A stretch of DNA of 64,000 nt from Streptomyces sp. TLI_053 (GTDB lineage: Bacteria; Actinomycetota; Actinomycetes; Streptomycetales; Streptomycetaceae). The stretch spans positions 6,413,501 to 6,477,500 of the forward strand of contig NZ_LT629775.1 in NCBI RefSeq assembly GCF_900105395.1. Reading direction: 5' to 3'. The notes beneath the pieces were generated by a model. That model did no database searches. It was not told the DNA's origin and was given only the letters and a program-made list of their open reading frames with translations. A program made the position numbers and the translations under genes. Of this stretch, positions 16,931-25,692 are shown one piece after another (positions within the stretch are counted from its first letter, which is position 1; the number at the start of each line of letters is the position of its first letter).

Positions 16931-18964
16931 ATGCTTCTGTCGGAAAAGGATCAAACAACTGACGAGGCGTACGCGAAGGGGTACAGGGCCCCTTCGCGGC
17001 TTCGCCAGGACATCAAGGACGCCCATCGCACACGGCTCTCGACCACTGTGCTCTGCGCGCTGCTCGACCACTTCGTCGCAGGGACGGCAGCCTCGGCATC
17101 GGCCTGGCTGATCACACATCACCTGCTCATCTCGCCGGTCCCGGTTTTACTGGCAGGCGTCATCATCGCCCGCCAACTGCGGGCGTTGGAGAATCTCGTC
17201 CACGAGGCCTCCCATTTCAACTGGAGTCGGCGCCGACGGAGACTGAACGACGTCGCCGGATATCTGCTCGCCGCAGCGCCCACGGGCAGCCGCATCAGCA
17301 CCTACCGCACCGGCCATCTGCTGCACCACGGGCGGTTCGGCACGACGAGTGATCCGGATCGCAACCGCTATCGGGAGCTGGATCTGGAGTCCCTGCCCAG
17401 GACTTCGGTCGGGGCGTTCACAGCCGGCGTAGCCACACGTTTGCTGCGCTACCAGCTGGGCTGGCTGCGCGAGCTCCGGACGAACGCCCTCGCTCCGGTC
17501 GTCACCGTGCTGTGGAGCACCGTGGTCGTGGGTGGCCCCGCCGCCCTCCTGATGGGCGTACGGTCCGGCGCCATCGCCACCGGCGTCTGGCTCTTCGCAT
17601 ACCTCGTACTGCTTCCGCCGCTGCGTCTGGTGGCGGAGGCGGACGAGCACGTGTACTCCGACGCGCGGACGGTGTTCGACGCGACGGTGTCGAACATCGG
17701 GTGGGTCCAGCGGCTGCTCTTCCATCCCCATGCCGACGGCTATCACACGGTTCACCACATGTGGCCGGGAATCCCTCATCACGCGGTGCGCCGAGTTCAC
17801 CGCCTCCTCCTGGCCGAGGACACAGAGTTCGCCCGACGGATCCGGATACGGAACAGCGTGCTGACACCGTCGAGCGCGGTATCGCCGACTGAACCGGGCC
17901 GCGTGCCCGCCCGGCCCCGTCCCCCAAGTTCCAGAGTTCCCCGTGATCAAGGAGTAGGCGTGGCAGTCGCCGTGCAAGCACGACAAGTGGACCAGCCCGT
18001 CGTCAACCTCACGCAGGCTGAGAGCGAGACCATGTGGAACCTGTCGGAGAAGGCGGTCGGTGTCATGGGCCGCTCGCTCTCCTGCGACCTCTCCGAGCTC
18101 TCCGCGGACGCCCCCGGCCGGCTGCGGAGCGCGCTCGTGGACTTCCGGGAGGGGACGTCGGGCAGCGGGTGCCTGCTTGTCACCGGGATGCTGACGGGCG
18201 AACTCCCCGGTACGCCGCTGGTACACGGAACACAGTCGCTCGCCGGACACCCGACCAACGGAACGCTGGCCCTGGTGGCCGAGGTGCTGGGCACCCTCAT
18301 CGGTTATGCCGACGAGAAGAACGGTGAGCTCTTCCACGACGTGCACCCCGTGCCGGGGGAGGAACGTCGGATGGAGAACAGCGGCTCGATCGAGTTCGAC
18401 TTCCATACCGAGAACGTTCATCACCCTCTGCGGCCCGACTTCCTGGGGCTGCTGGGCCTGAGGCAGGGGCACGACAGCAGTGTCGCGACTCGGGTCGCCT
18501 CTGTCCGGCGCGCGTTGCCTCACCTGTCCGCCGCCGAGATCGCCGTACTGCGGGAAGCGCGATTCAAGAGTCGCTTCCCGACCTCGTTCACCAGGGAAGC
18601 GCTCGGTGAGCGACCGACGACGACGAAGCACCGGATTGTGTTCGGCAGCCCCGGAACCGAGTTCTTCCGCTTCGACTCGTTCAACACCGAGCCGGTCGAC
18701 CGTGTGGCGGAGAAGGCGTTCGCCGCGCTGGCCGAGGCCCTCGAGGAGGTGTGCGTCGAAGTCGTTCTGAAGCCGGGGGACCTCCTGCTCCTCGACAACC
18801 ACATCGCGGCCCACGGGCGGGCTGCTTTCACGCCGCGCTACGACGGTCAGGACCGGTGGTTGCGCCGCTTCTACTCCCACAATGCAGTGCCCGGATGGGC
18901 GAGGCGGATGATGACGAGCGAGCGGGTCCTGCCGGCGACGGAGGACATCCTGGGCGTGTTCTGA
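16931..18964 (+). CDS. One-frame fusion: fatty-acid-desaturase-like protein and VioC/clavaminate-synthase-like Fe(II)/2-oxoglutarate oxygenase
   Basis: A 677-codon frame without a stop. Residues 40-310 are a membrane-bound di-iron desaturase/hydroxylase with histidine boxes HEASH (91-95), HLLHH (129-133) and HTVHH (272-276) and hydrophobic segments. After a Pro/Arg-rich linker (about 315-343), residues 344-677 form a TauD/CAS-type oxygenase with iron ligands His492-x-Glu494 and His628, closest in pattern to VioC/OrfP amino-acid hydroxylases. AAGGAG at 17949-17954 precedes an in-frame GTG at 17960, so the oxygenase could also be made separately. Either a stop was lost or a frameshift exists before 17890, where a TGA lies in the adjacent frame. 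Likely modifies an amino-acid or acyl part of the product. Confidence 0.8.
   Translation: MLLSEKDQTTDEAYAKGYRAPSRLRQDIKDAHRTRLSTTVLCALLDHFVAGTAASASAWLITHHLLISPVPVLLAGVIIARQLRALENLVHEASHFNWSRRRRRLNDVAGYLLAAAPTGSRISTYRTGHLLHHGRFGTTSDPDRNRYRELDLESLPRTSVGAFTAGVATRLLRYQLGWLRELRTNALAPVVTVLWSTVVVGGPAALLMGVRSGAIATGVWLFAYLVLLPPLRLVAEADEHVYSDARTVFDATVSNIGWVQRLLFHPHADGYHTVHHMWPGIPHHAVRRVHRLLLAEDTEFARRIRIRNSVLTPSSAVSPTEPGRVPARPRPPSSRVPRDQGVGVAVAVQARQVDQPVVNLTQAESETMWNLSEKAVGVMGRSLSCDLSELSADAPGRLRSALVDFREGTSGSGCLLVTGMLTGELPGTPLVHGTQSLAGHPTNGTLALVAEVLGTLIGYADEKNGELFHDVHPVPGEERRMENSGSIEFDFHTENVHHPLRPDFLGLLGLRQGHDSSVATRVASVRRALPHLSAAEIAVLREARFKSRFPTSFTREALGERPTTTKHRIVFGSPGTEFFRFDSFNTEPVDRVAEKAFAALAEALEEVCVEVVLKPGDLLLLDNHIAAHGRAAFTPRYDGQDRWLRRFYSHNAVPGWARRMMTSERVLPATEDILGVF
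17949..17962 (+). promoter_or_regulatory. Internal ribosome-binding site and GTG for the oxygenase half
   Basis: AAGGAG (17949-17954) lies 5 bases before GTG 17960, exactly at the junction of the two domains and in the same frame. It implies that the oxygenase was, or still is, an independent translation unit. Confidence 0.7.
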
Positions 18965-19032
18965 CCATCTCTCGCCCGCCGGCGGACCGACTCCGTCGTG
19001 CTCCCTCCGCTCCACAGGAGTTCTCTCAGACC

Positions 19033-20283
19033 ATGCCTGTCAATGAATCACCAGCCGTTCTGCTCCTGGACCCCGTACGCACCGGTTCCCACTACAAGGC
19101 CGAGGTCCGTCGCCGCGGCTACCTGGCCATCTCGGTGTACACCGTCGCGAAGGACGTCATCGCGGAGAACTGGCCCAACCACGCGGATGGTGACGACGCC
19201 AGCATCTACTCCGCCGACGCCGACGAGATCCTCGCTCAGTTGGACGAGCTCGGTGTGAAGCTCGTCGGCGTGGTTCCGGCCATGGATTCCGCGGTGCACC
19301 TGGCCGACACACTGGCGGACCGCATGTCCCTGCCGGGCAACGGCACCTCAAAGGCGTCCGCACGCCGGAACAAGGCGGAGATGCGCAGGGTCGCCGCAGA
19401 AGAGGACCTGCGCATTCCCAGGTTCGTCCTCGTCGACAGCACTGCCGGGATCGCCGAGGCCGCCGGGGAAATCGGCTTCCCGGCGATCGCCAAGCACACC
19501 ACGGGGGCCGGCTCCTACGGCACGTACCTGTTGAGCACCCCTGAGGACGCGGCGCGGACATCCGGCATGCACGTGAAGAACCAGTTCGGATGGGAGGTGG
19601 ACCAGTGGTTGGTCGAAGAGTACGTCCGGGGCCGCGAACTCGCGGTGAACTGCTTCAGCCACAACGGCGAACACCGCGTCGTCGACATCTGGGAGTACCG
19701 GCAGCCCGATGACGGCGACTACGACTTCCCGTACTGGGAGTCGGCCAAGCTGCCTGAGGACGACCCGGACTGGCAGGCCGCCGCTGACTACGTCTTCCAG
19801 GCTCTGACCGCGTTCGAGGTACGGCTGGGTCCCAGTCACACCGAGGTGAAGGTCGCTCACGATGGCGTCCACCTCATGGAGGTGGGTGCGCGGCTGCCTG
19901 GCGGACCGATGACGGACCAGTGGCTCGCGCACACCGACCTGAACCCCTTCGAGCAGGCCCTCGACTGTTACCTCGGCATCCGTCCGGACTGTCTCCGGGC
20001 GCCGGTCCGGTTCCGGCAGGCCTGCGGCGCGAGTGCCATACGCAACGACGGCCCCGCCGGCGTTCTCAAGGAGATCCGCGGCCTCGACGAGGTGCGGAAC
20101 ATGCCGGGTGTCGACAAGGTCCTGTCGATCTACGAGCCGGGCGACTACGTGCCGATCACCGACAACACTCTGAACATTCCGATCGGCGTGTGGGTCTCCG
20201 CCCCGGACTACTCCGGCGTCCTGGACCTGCTGGGCCGTGTCAGGAACGCTGTCGAGCTGGTTATCGAACGGACCGGGGAGTGA
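19033..20283 (+). CDS. ATP-grasp carboxylate-amine ligase (third)
   Basis: A 416-residue ATP-grasp enzyme, more divergent than the other two. Key segments are FPAIAKHTTGAGSYGTYL (nucleotide-binding lysine strand), VEEYVRGRELAVN, and SHTEVKVAHDGVHLMEVGARLPGG. The last resembles the metal-binding strand, with Gly-Ala replacing the usual Asn-Ala pair after Glu. ATG 19033 follows CAGGAG at a wide 12-base spacing. It ends the rightward operon and a strong terminator follows. It probably forms an amide bond; three such ligases suggest stepwise assembly of a small peptide-like product. Confidence 0.82.
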   Translation: MPVNESPAVLLLDPVRTGSHYKAEVRRRGYLAISVYTVAKDVIAENWPNHADGDDASIYSADADEILAQLDELGVKLVGVVPAMDSAVHLADTLADRMSLPGNGTSKASARRNKAEMRRVAAEEDLRIPRFVLVDSTAGIAEAAGEIGFPAIAKHTTGAGSYGTYLLSTPEDAARTSGMHVKNQFGWEVDQWLVEEYVRGRELAVNCFSHNGEHRVVDIWEYRQPDDGDYDFPYWESAKLPEDDPDWQAAADYVFQALTAFEVRLGPSHTEVKVAHDGVHLMEVGARLPGGPMTDQWLAHTDLNPFEQALDCYLGIRPDCLRAPVRFRQACGASAIRNDGPAGVLKEIRGLDEVRNMPGVDKVLSIYEPGDYVPITDNTLNIPIGVWVSAPDYSGVLDLLGRVRNAVELVIERTGE

Positions 20284-20313
20284 CGTGAACGGGGCCACCA
20301 ACGGTGGTGTGTG

Positions 20314-20356
20314 AACGTCTCTGCCCCTGTCCGGCGCGCACAGGGGCAGAGGCGTT
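20314..20356 (+). terminator. Terminator of the 7-deazaguanine operon
   Basis: A 17-bp stem (20314-20330 with 20340-20356) containing one G-T pair around a 9-base loop. It lies 30 bp after the last ATP-grasp gene. Confidence 0.75.
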
Positions 20357-20520
20357 GCGTTGCTCTCGGTGGATTCTGGATCACGTGTTGGCCGACGCTC
20401 CGGACCGAAGCCTGCCGAGACATCGTTGCCCTGGCACAGCTGGGCCGGTTGCTCGTGGATTCTTCATCCTTCTCGAGTTGCCGACGGCCGTTCGTCGACG
20501 GGTCGAGTGGTCGGGGCGGG

Positions 20521-20740
20521 GGAGACGGTGTCGTTCAGGCGGTCGAGGGTCTGCCTGATGACGGGTTCGTGACAGTGAGGGTCAGCTTGTCGCGGTGGTC
20601 GCGGGTCGGACCTGGGGGAAGCGTGCCGGTGGGGTCGATGGCGTGGTAAACCACCGCGGCGGCGATGTCGAGGTCCCGGAGTGCGAGGTGGATGTCGACC
20701 GCGTAAAGCGGCCACGGGGCGGTGAACGGGTGGTGGGCCC
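20521..20740 (-). pseudogene. Decayed C-terminal tail of a TPR-type transcriptional regulator (copy 2)
   Basis: Read leftward, the sequence gives APWPLYAVDIHLALRDLDI then, after a frame change, HEPVIRQTLDRLNDT. Both blocks match the remnant at 6831-7063. The frame break and the missing N-terminal DNA-binding domain mark it as a broken gene. It sits at the right border of the 7-deazaguanine cluster, in the opposite orientation to the left copy. Confidence 0.55.
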
Positions 20741-21007
20741 GGGACAGGGACGTTGAGCGGGTGTGCCTTCGGGGGTCGTTGATCAGCTACAGCGCCCTCC
20801 TGACGGGCGTGAAGGGCTGAATGGGGAAGTCGTTGCTGTGGTCCTGCCGCTGGGTGGTGGCGGGGACGGCGGGGGTGGTGCGGGAGCGGTTGCTGGTGCA
20901 GCGCGCGGGCTGAGCGGAGGCCTGTCAGCCGGGTGCTGTGGCCGGGAGGCGGGGTGGGGTGGGGTGTGTTTGGGTGGGCGCACAACGCTCGGGAGAGGTG
21001 ATCCTCC

Positions 21008-23542
21008 GTGACCATGCCGCCGTTCGGGTCGAACGACCCGTTTTCGGATCTGCTCAGCCGGTTCTTCGGGATGAGCCCGATGGCCTCGCCGCCCGCGGTG
21101 CAACGGGTGCCGATCGGGCGGCTGTTGAGCGAGTCGGCGCAGGAGTTGCTGGCGGCGGCCGCGCGGCGGGCGGCCGAGGGCGGGGGGAGTGATCTCGACA
21201 CCGGGCATCTGATGTGGGCGGCCACCCGGGTGGATCCGTCGCGGCGGATGCTGGAGCGGGCGGGGGTGGATCCGGACCGGTTGGCGGGGGAGCTGGACAA
21301 GGCGTTGCCGGCCGGGGCGCAGGTGGCGGGGGAGGAGGGGCGGCCGGCGCTGACGCCGGCGGCCAAGCGGGCGCTGCTGGCGGCGCACGCGCGGTCGCAG
21401 GCGGCGGGGGCCTCGTACATCGGGCCGGAGCACATTCTCGGCGCGCTGCTGGAGGAGGAGCGGTCGGGGGCGGGGGCGGCGGTGCGCAACGCGGCGCCGT
21501 CGCAGGACGCGCTGCGCTCGGTGCTGGACGGGCGCAGTGCCGGTGGGGGCGGCGGTGGCGGGCAGCCGAGTGCGACGCCGACGCTGGACGAGTACGGGCG
21601 CGACCTCACCGAGGAGGCCCGGGCGGGCCGGCTGGACGCGGTCGTCGGCCGGGCCGAGGAGATCGAGCAGACGGTCGAGATCCTGTCCCGCCGGACCAAG
21701 AACAATCCGGTGCTGATCGGTGAGCCGGGGGTCGGCAAGACGGCGATCGTGGAGGGGCTGGCGCAGCGGATCGTCTCGGGGGACGTGCCGCAGATCCTCA
21801 AGGAGAAGCGGGTCGTCACGCTCGACCTCACCGCGCTGGTGGCCGGCTCCAAGTACCGGGGCGAGTTCGAGGAGCGGCTGAAGAACGTGATCGACGAGGT
21901 CACGGCGGCCGAGCAGAGCGTGATCCTGTTCCTCGACGAGCTGCACACCGTGGTCGGCGCGGGCGGCGGGGGAGAGGGCTCGATGGACGCGGGCAACATC
22001 CTGAAGCCGGCGCTGGCCCGCGGTGAGTTGAGCGTGGTCGGCGCGACCACCCTGGACGAGTACCGCCGGTACGTGGAGAAGGACGCCGCGCTGGAGCGCC
22101 GCTTCCAGCCGGTGCTGGTGCCCGAGCCGACGGTGGAGGAGACGGTCGAGATCCTCCGGGGGCTGCGCGACGCCTACGAGGCGCACCACCAGGTGCGGTT
22201 CACGGACGAGGCGCTGGACGCGGCCGCGACCCTGTCCGACCGTTATGTCAGCGACCGTTTCCTGCCGGACAAGGCGATCGACCTGCTGGACCAGGCGGGC
22301 GCGCGGGTGCGGCTGCGCAGCCTGGGAGGTTCCACCGCCGCGGTGCCGGTGCGGGACCGGATCACCAAGCTGCGCCGGGAGTTGGAGGAGGCGGTGGCGG
22401 ACGAGGAGTTCGTCCGGGCCGCCAATCTGAAGACCGAGCTGCGGCAGACCGAGGACGAGCTGGCGGCGGTCGCCGAGGCCCGCGAGGAGGTCGTGGCGGT
22501 CACCGCGGACGACATCGCGCAGGTGCTCTCGGGCCGGACCGGCATCCCGGTGGCCGAGCTGAACGCGACCGAGCGGGAGCGGCTGCTCCGGCTCGAGGAG
22601 CATCTGCACGAGAAGGTGATCGGGCAGGACCGGGCGGTCACCGCGGTGGCCCAGGCGGTCCGTCGCGGCCGGGCCGGGATGGGCGATCCGGACCGTCCGA
22701 CCGGCTCCTTCCTGTTCCTGGGCCCGACCGGTGTCGGCAAGACCGAGCTGGCCAAGGCGCTGGCCGCGCTGCTGTTCGGCGACCCGGACCGGATGATCCG
22801 CTTCGACATGAGCGAGTTCCAGGAGAAGCACACCGTCTCCCGGCTGGTCGGCTCGCCGCCCGGGTACGTCGGCTACGACGAGGCCGGGCAGCTCACCGAG
22901 GCGGTGCGCCGCAAGCCGTACAGCGTGCTGCTCTTCGACGAGGTGGAGAAGGCCCACCCGGACGTCTTCAACCTGCTGCTCCAGGTGCTCGACGACGGCC
23001 GGCTGACGGATTCCCAGGGGCGTACGGTCGACTTCCGCAACACCGTGCTGATCATGACCAGCAACATCGGTTCGCAGCGGATCCTCGACCACGCGGGTGA
23101 TGTCGACGAGATCCGGGACGATCTGATGCGGGATCTGCGCACGCAGTTCCGGCCGGAGTTCCTCAACCGGATCGACGAGGTGATCGTCTTCCACGCGCTC
23201 ACCCGCAAGGACCTGCTGCAGGTGGTGGACCTGCTGCTGGACCGCACCCGGCGCCGGCTGAAGGCCCAGGACGTCGACCTGGAGGTGACCGACGGGGCCA
23301 AGGAGCTGCTGGTGAACCTCGGCTACCAGCCGGCGTTCGGGGCCCGGCCGCTGCGCCGCACCATCCAGCAGGAGCTGGACAACCGGATCTCCGACCTGCT
23401 GCTGGACGGCACGGTCCGGGAGGGGGACACGCTGGTCGCGGAGGTGTCGGACGGGAAGCTCACGGTGGCGCCGAGGCACCCGGAGCCCGAGCCGGAGCCG
23501 GTGGCCGACGCGGTGGCGGACGCGGACGCGGGCCCGGTGTAG
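21008..23542 (+). CDS. Clp/Hsp100-family AAA+ unfoldase without a visible ClpP loop
   Basis: An 844-residue double AAA+ protein. It has an N-terminal Clp_N repeat region (residues 30-160), a first ATPase domain with GEPGVGKT (near 237) and ILFLDELHT, a short UVR-like middle segment (ELEEAVADEEFVRAANL), and a second ATPase domain with GPTGVGKT (near 574) and LLFDEVEKAH. It unfolds or remodels proteins using ATP in the cytoplasm. Between TSNIGSQ and FRPEFLNRID the usual (L/I)GF loop that docks ClpP is absent, and there is no long ClpB coiled coil. It therefore fits neither ClpB nor a standard ClpC. No HspR inverted repeat is visible upstream. GTG 21008 is the start. Confidence 0.85.
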   Translation: MTMPPFGSNDPFSDLLSRFFGMSPMASPPAVQRVPIGRLLSESAQELLAAAARRAAEGGGSDLDTGHLMWAATRVDPSRRMLERAGVDPDRLAGELDKALPAGAQVAGEEGRPALTPAAKRALLAAHARSQAAGASYIGPEHILGALLEEERSGAGAAVRNAAPSQDALRSVLDGRSAGGGGGGGQPSATPTLDEYGRDLTEEARAGRLDAVVGRAEEIEQTVEILSRRTKNNPVLIGEPGVGKTAIVEGLAQRIVSGDVPQILKEKRVVTLDLTALVAGSKYRGEFEERLKNVIDEVTAAEQSVILFLDELHTVVGAGGGGEGSMDAGNILKPALARGELSVVGATTLDEYRRYVEKDAALERRFQPVLVPEPTVEETVEILRGLRDAYEAHHQVRFTDEALDAAATLSDRYVSDRFLPDKAIDLLDQAGARVRLRSLGGSTAAVPVRDRITKLRRELEEAVADEEFVRAANLKTELRQTEDELAAVAEAREEVVAVTADDIAQVLSGRTGIPVAELNATERERLLRLEEHLHEKVIGQDRAVTAVAQAVRRGRAGMGDPDRPTGSFLFLGPTGVGKTELAKALAALLFGDPDRMIRFDMSEFQEKHTVSRLVGSPPGYVGYDEAGQLTEAVRRKPYSVLLFDEVEKAHPDVFNLLLQVLDDGRLTDSQGRTVDFRNTVLIMTSNIGSQRILDHAGDVDEIRDDLMRDLRTQFRPEFLNRIDEVIVFHALTRKDLLQVVDLLLDRTRRRLKAQDVDLEVTDGAKELLVNLGYQPAFGARPLRRTIQQELDNRISDLLLDGTVREGDTLVAEVSDGKLTVAPRHPEPEPEPVADAVADADAGPV

Positions 23543-23614
23543 GACGCGGGCCCCGAGCCGGAGCCGGTGGCGGGACGCGAAGGGGAGTAGCGGCCACCAC
23601 CGGCGCACCGCGCC

Positions 23615-24505
23615 TCAGGCGTCCGGGAACACCTCGCGCAGTAGCGGGTCCGGCAGGCCGCGCCGGCCCCACTCGCGCGGGTAGCCGAGCGACACCTCCT
23701 CGAACGGCACCCCGTCGTAGCTGGTCCGCCGGGGGATGTGCAGGTGCCCGTAGATCATCGTGGCGGTGTTGAACCGGCGGTGCCAGTCCGCGGTCAGCTC
23801 GGTGCCGCACCACTGGGCGAACTCGGGGTACCAGAGGATCTCGGTGGGCTGGCGGACCAGCGGGTAGTGGTTGACCAGGACCAGCGGCAGTCCGGGGTCG
23901 TGCTCGGCGAGGCGCTTCTCGGTCAGCCGGACCCGCTCGCGGCACCAGGAGTCGCGGTCCGGGTACGGGTCGGGGTGCAGGAAGCGCTCGTCCGCGCAGA
24001 CCACGCCGGTCTCGTAGGCGGCGGCCAGTGACTCCTCCTTGGTGGAGGTGCCGGGGGCCCGGAAGGTGTAGTCGTACAGCAGGAACAGCGGGGCGACCGC
24101 GACCGGGCCGCCGGCGCCGGTCCACACCGGGTACGGGTCCTCGGGGGTCACCACGCCGAGTTCGCGGCACATCTCCACCAGGTGCTGGTAGCGCTCGACG
24201 CCGCGCACCTGGACCGGGTCGTTGGGGTGGGTCCACAGTTCGTGGTTGCCGGGGGCCCAGATCACCTTGGCGAAGCGTTCGGCGAGCAGGCCCAGGGCCC
24301 AGCGGATGGTGGTGGTGGACTCGGACACGTCGCCGGCCACGATCAGCCAGTCGTCGGGGGAGTCCGGGCGCAACTGCTCCACCAGGTCACGGTTTTGCTG
24401 GTAGGAGACGTGCAGGTCGCTGACCGCGAGCAGCCGGCCTCCGGTCGGTCCGCGTCGTGCGTCGTCCGTGCGGTGGTCGCCGTGGTCGCGGTGGTCGCCG
24501 GTCAT
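23615..24505 (-). CDS. Metallophosphoesterase
   Basis: A 296-residue calcineurin-like phosphoesterase. The metal-binding motifs are present in order: SDLHVS near residue 30, AGDVSES near 58, GNHELW near 88, and near the C-terminus VNHYP and YGHLH. It hydrolyses phosphomono- or diesters with two divalent metals; the substrate is unknown. ATG 24505 precedes a short His/Asp-rich N-terminus. It is convergent with the Clp gene and divergent from the secreted protease gene. Confidence 0.85.
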   Translation of the reverse strand: MTGDHRDHGDHRTDDARRGPTGGRLLAVSDLHVSYQQNRDLVEQLRPDSPDDWLIVAGDVSESTTTIRWALGLLAERFAKVIWAPGNHELWTHPNDPVQVRGVERYQHLVEMCRELGVVTPEDPYPVWTGAGGPVAVAPLFLLYDYTFRAPGTSTKEESLAAAYETGVVCADERFLHPDPYPDRDSWCRERVRLTEKRLAEHDPGLPLVLVNHYPLVRQPTEILWYPEFAQWCGTELTADWHRRFNTATMIYGHLHIPRRTSYDGVPFEEVSLGYPREWGRRGLPDPLLREVFPDA

Positions 24506-24671
24506 GTCAGCCCCCCAGATGGTCTTCCTGCCGTCCCGGTCACAGTACCGGGGTCCGGCGGCCGGAACACGGCCCTGTGGTCCGGGGGCCGGTGACAAGC
24601 CCCTTGACAGGGCGTCATGTCCGCGCCAGCTTTGGGGCACCCCCACGCCGAGACACACCGAGAGGTCTCTC

Positions 24672-25541
24672 ATGAAGAAGCCGCTCATAGGCACGGCCGC
24701 CGCGCTGCTGTTCGCCGGGGCGACCGCCCTGGCGGGCGCCCCCGCCGCGACCGCGTCCACCGCCACCACGACGACGACCGTGACGTCGCCGCAGGCCGGG
24801 AAGGCCGCCGCCGTCACGTTCGCCGGGACGGTGGCGCTGAGCAACTGCTCCGGTTCGCTGGTCCGGTTCCCCGCCTCGACCGCCAGCGACCCGGCCCTGG
24901 TGCTCTCCAACGGCCACTGCCTGGAGACCGGCATGCCCGGCCCCGGCCAGGTGGTCACCAACCAGACCTCCAGCCGCAGCTTCACCCTGCTCAACGCGAG
25001 CGGCGGCTCGCTCGGCACGGTGAAGGCCAGCAAGATGGTCTACGGCACGATGACCGACACCGATGTGTCGATCTACCAGCTCAACACCACCTATGCCGCG
25101 ATCCAGTCGCGCTACGGGATCGCCCCGCTGACCGTCGCCGCCACCCACCCGGTCCAGGGCAGCTCGATCAAGGTCGTCTCCGGCTACTGGAAGAAGATCT
25201 ACTCCTGCTCGGCCGACGGCTTCGCCTACCGGCTCAAGGAAGCGGACTGGACCTTCAAGGACTCGCTCCGCTACACCTCCACCTGCAACGTCATCGGCGG
25301 TACCTCCGGCTCCCCGGTGGTCGACGCCAACAGCGGGCAGGTCGTCGCGGTGAACAACACCATCAACGAGGACGGCCAGCGCTGCACGCTGAACAACCCG
25401 TGCGAGGTGGACCAGAACGGCGCGGTGACCGTCCGCCGGGGCATCGGCTACGCCCAGGAGACGTACATCATCCCCGCCTGCTTCGGGCCCGGCAACAAGC
25501 TCGACCTCACCAGGGCCGGCTGCACCCTGCCGCGCCCCTGA
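24672..25541 (+). CDS. Secreted trypsin-like (S1) serine protease
   Basis: A 289-residue protein with a clear signal peptide (MKKPLIGTAAALLFAGATAL ... ATAS). The catalytic triad is readable: His82 in SNGHC, Asp131 in TDTDVS, and Ser212 in GGTSGSPV. It is therefore an exported endopeptidase of the trypsin/V8-like group. ATG 24672 follows GAGAGG at a short distance. A hairpin terminator lies just downstream and another secreted peptidase gene follows, making this a small extracellular-proteolysis locus. Confidence 0.88.
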   Translation: MKKPLIGTAAALLFAGATALAGAPAATASTATTTTTVTSPQAGKAAAVTFAGTVALSNCSGSLVRFPASTASDPALVLSNGHCLETGMPGPGQVVTNQTSSRSFTLLNASGGSLGTVKASKMVYGTMTDTDVSIYQLNTTYAAIQSRYGIAPLTVAATHPVQGSSIKVVSGYWKKIYSCSADGFAYRLKEADWTFKDSLRYTSTCNVIGGTSGSPVVDANSGQVVAVNNTINEDGQRCTLNNPCEVDQNGAVTVRRGIGYAQETYIIPACFGPGNKLDLTRAGCTLPRP

Positions 25542-25558
25542 CCGGCACTTTCTCCCCG

Positions 25559-25589
25559 ATGGGCCATCCGCGACCGGCGGGTGGCCCAT
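25559..25589 (+). terminator. Terminator after the S1 protease gene
   Basis: 13-bp arms (25559-25571 and 25577-25589) with one G-T pair and a 5-base loop. Confidence 0.65.
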
Positions 25590-25692
25590 TCGGCCGTCTA
25601 CCGGACGGCCGGTCCGCCCGGCGGCGGCGCGCCGACTGCCGGAGAGTTCGGACCAGAGCACCGCACAGTTCCGTTGACCCGATGGAGAGTTG

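Noticed and set aside
20464..23608. Very long open frames on the minus strand opposite the Clp gene
   Set aside because: They mirror the plus-strand Clp gene codon for codon, are Arg/His/Pro-rich and have no motifs; high GC keeps the complementary frame open.
23575..23610. gaaggggagtagc resembles the 5' half of a second yybP-ykoY riboswitch
   Set aside because: No matching 3' half (GCCGGCGAGACC-like) or closing helix follows, and the next plus-strand sequence is the 3' end of the opposite-strand phosphoesterase gene.
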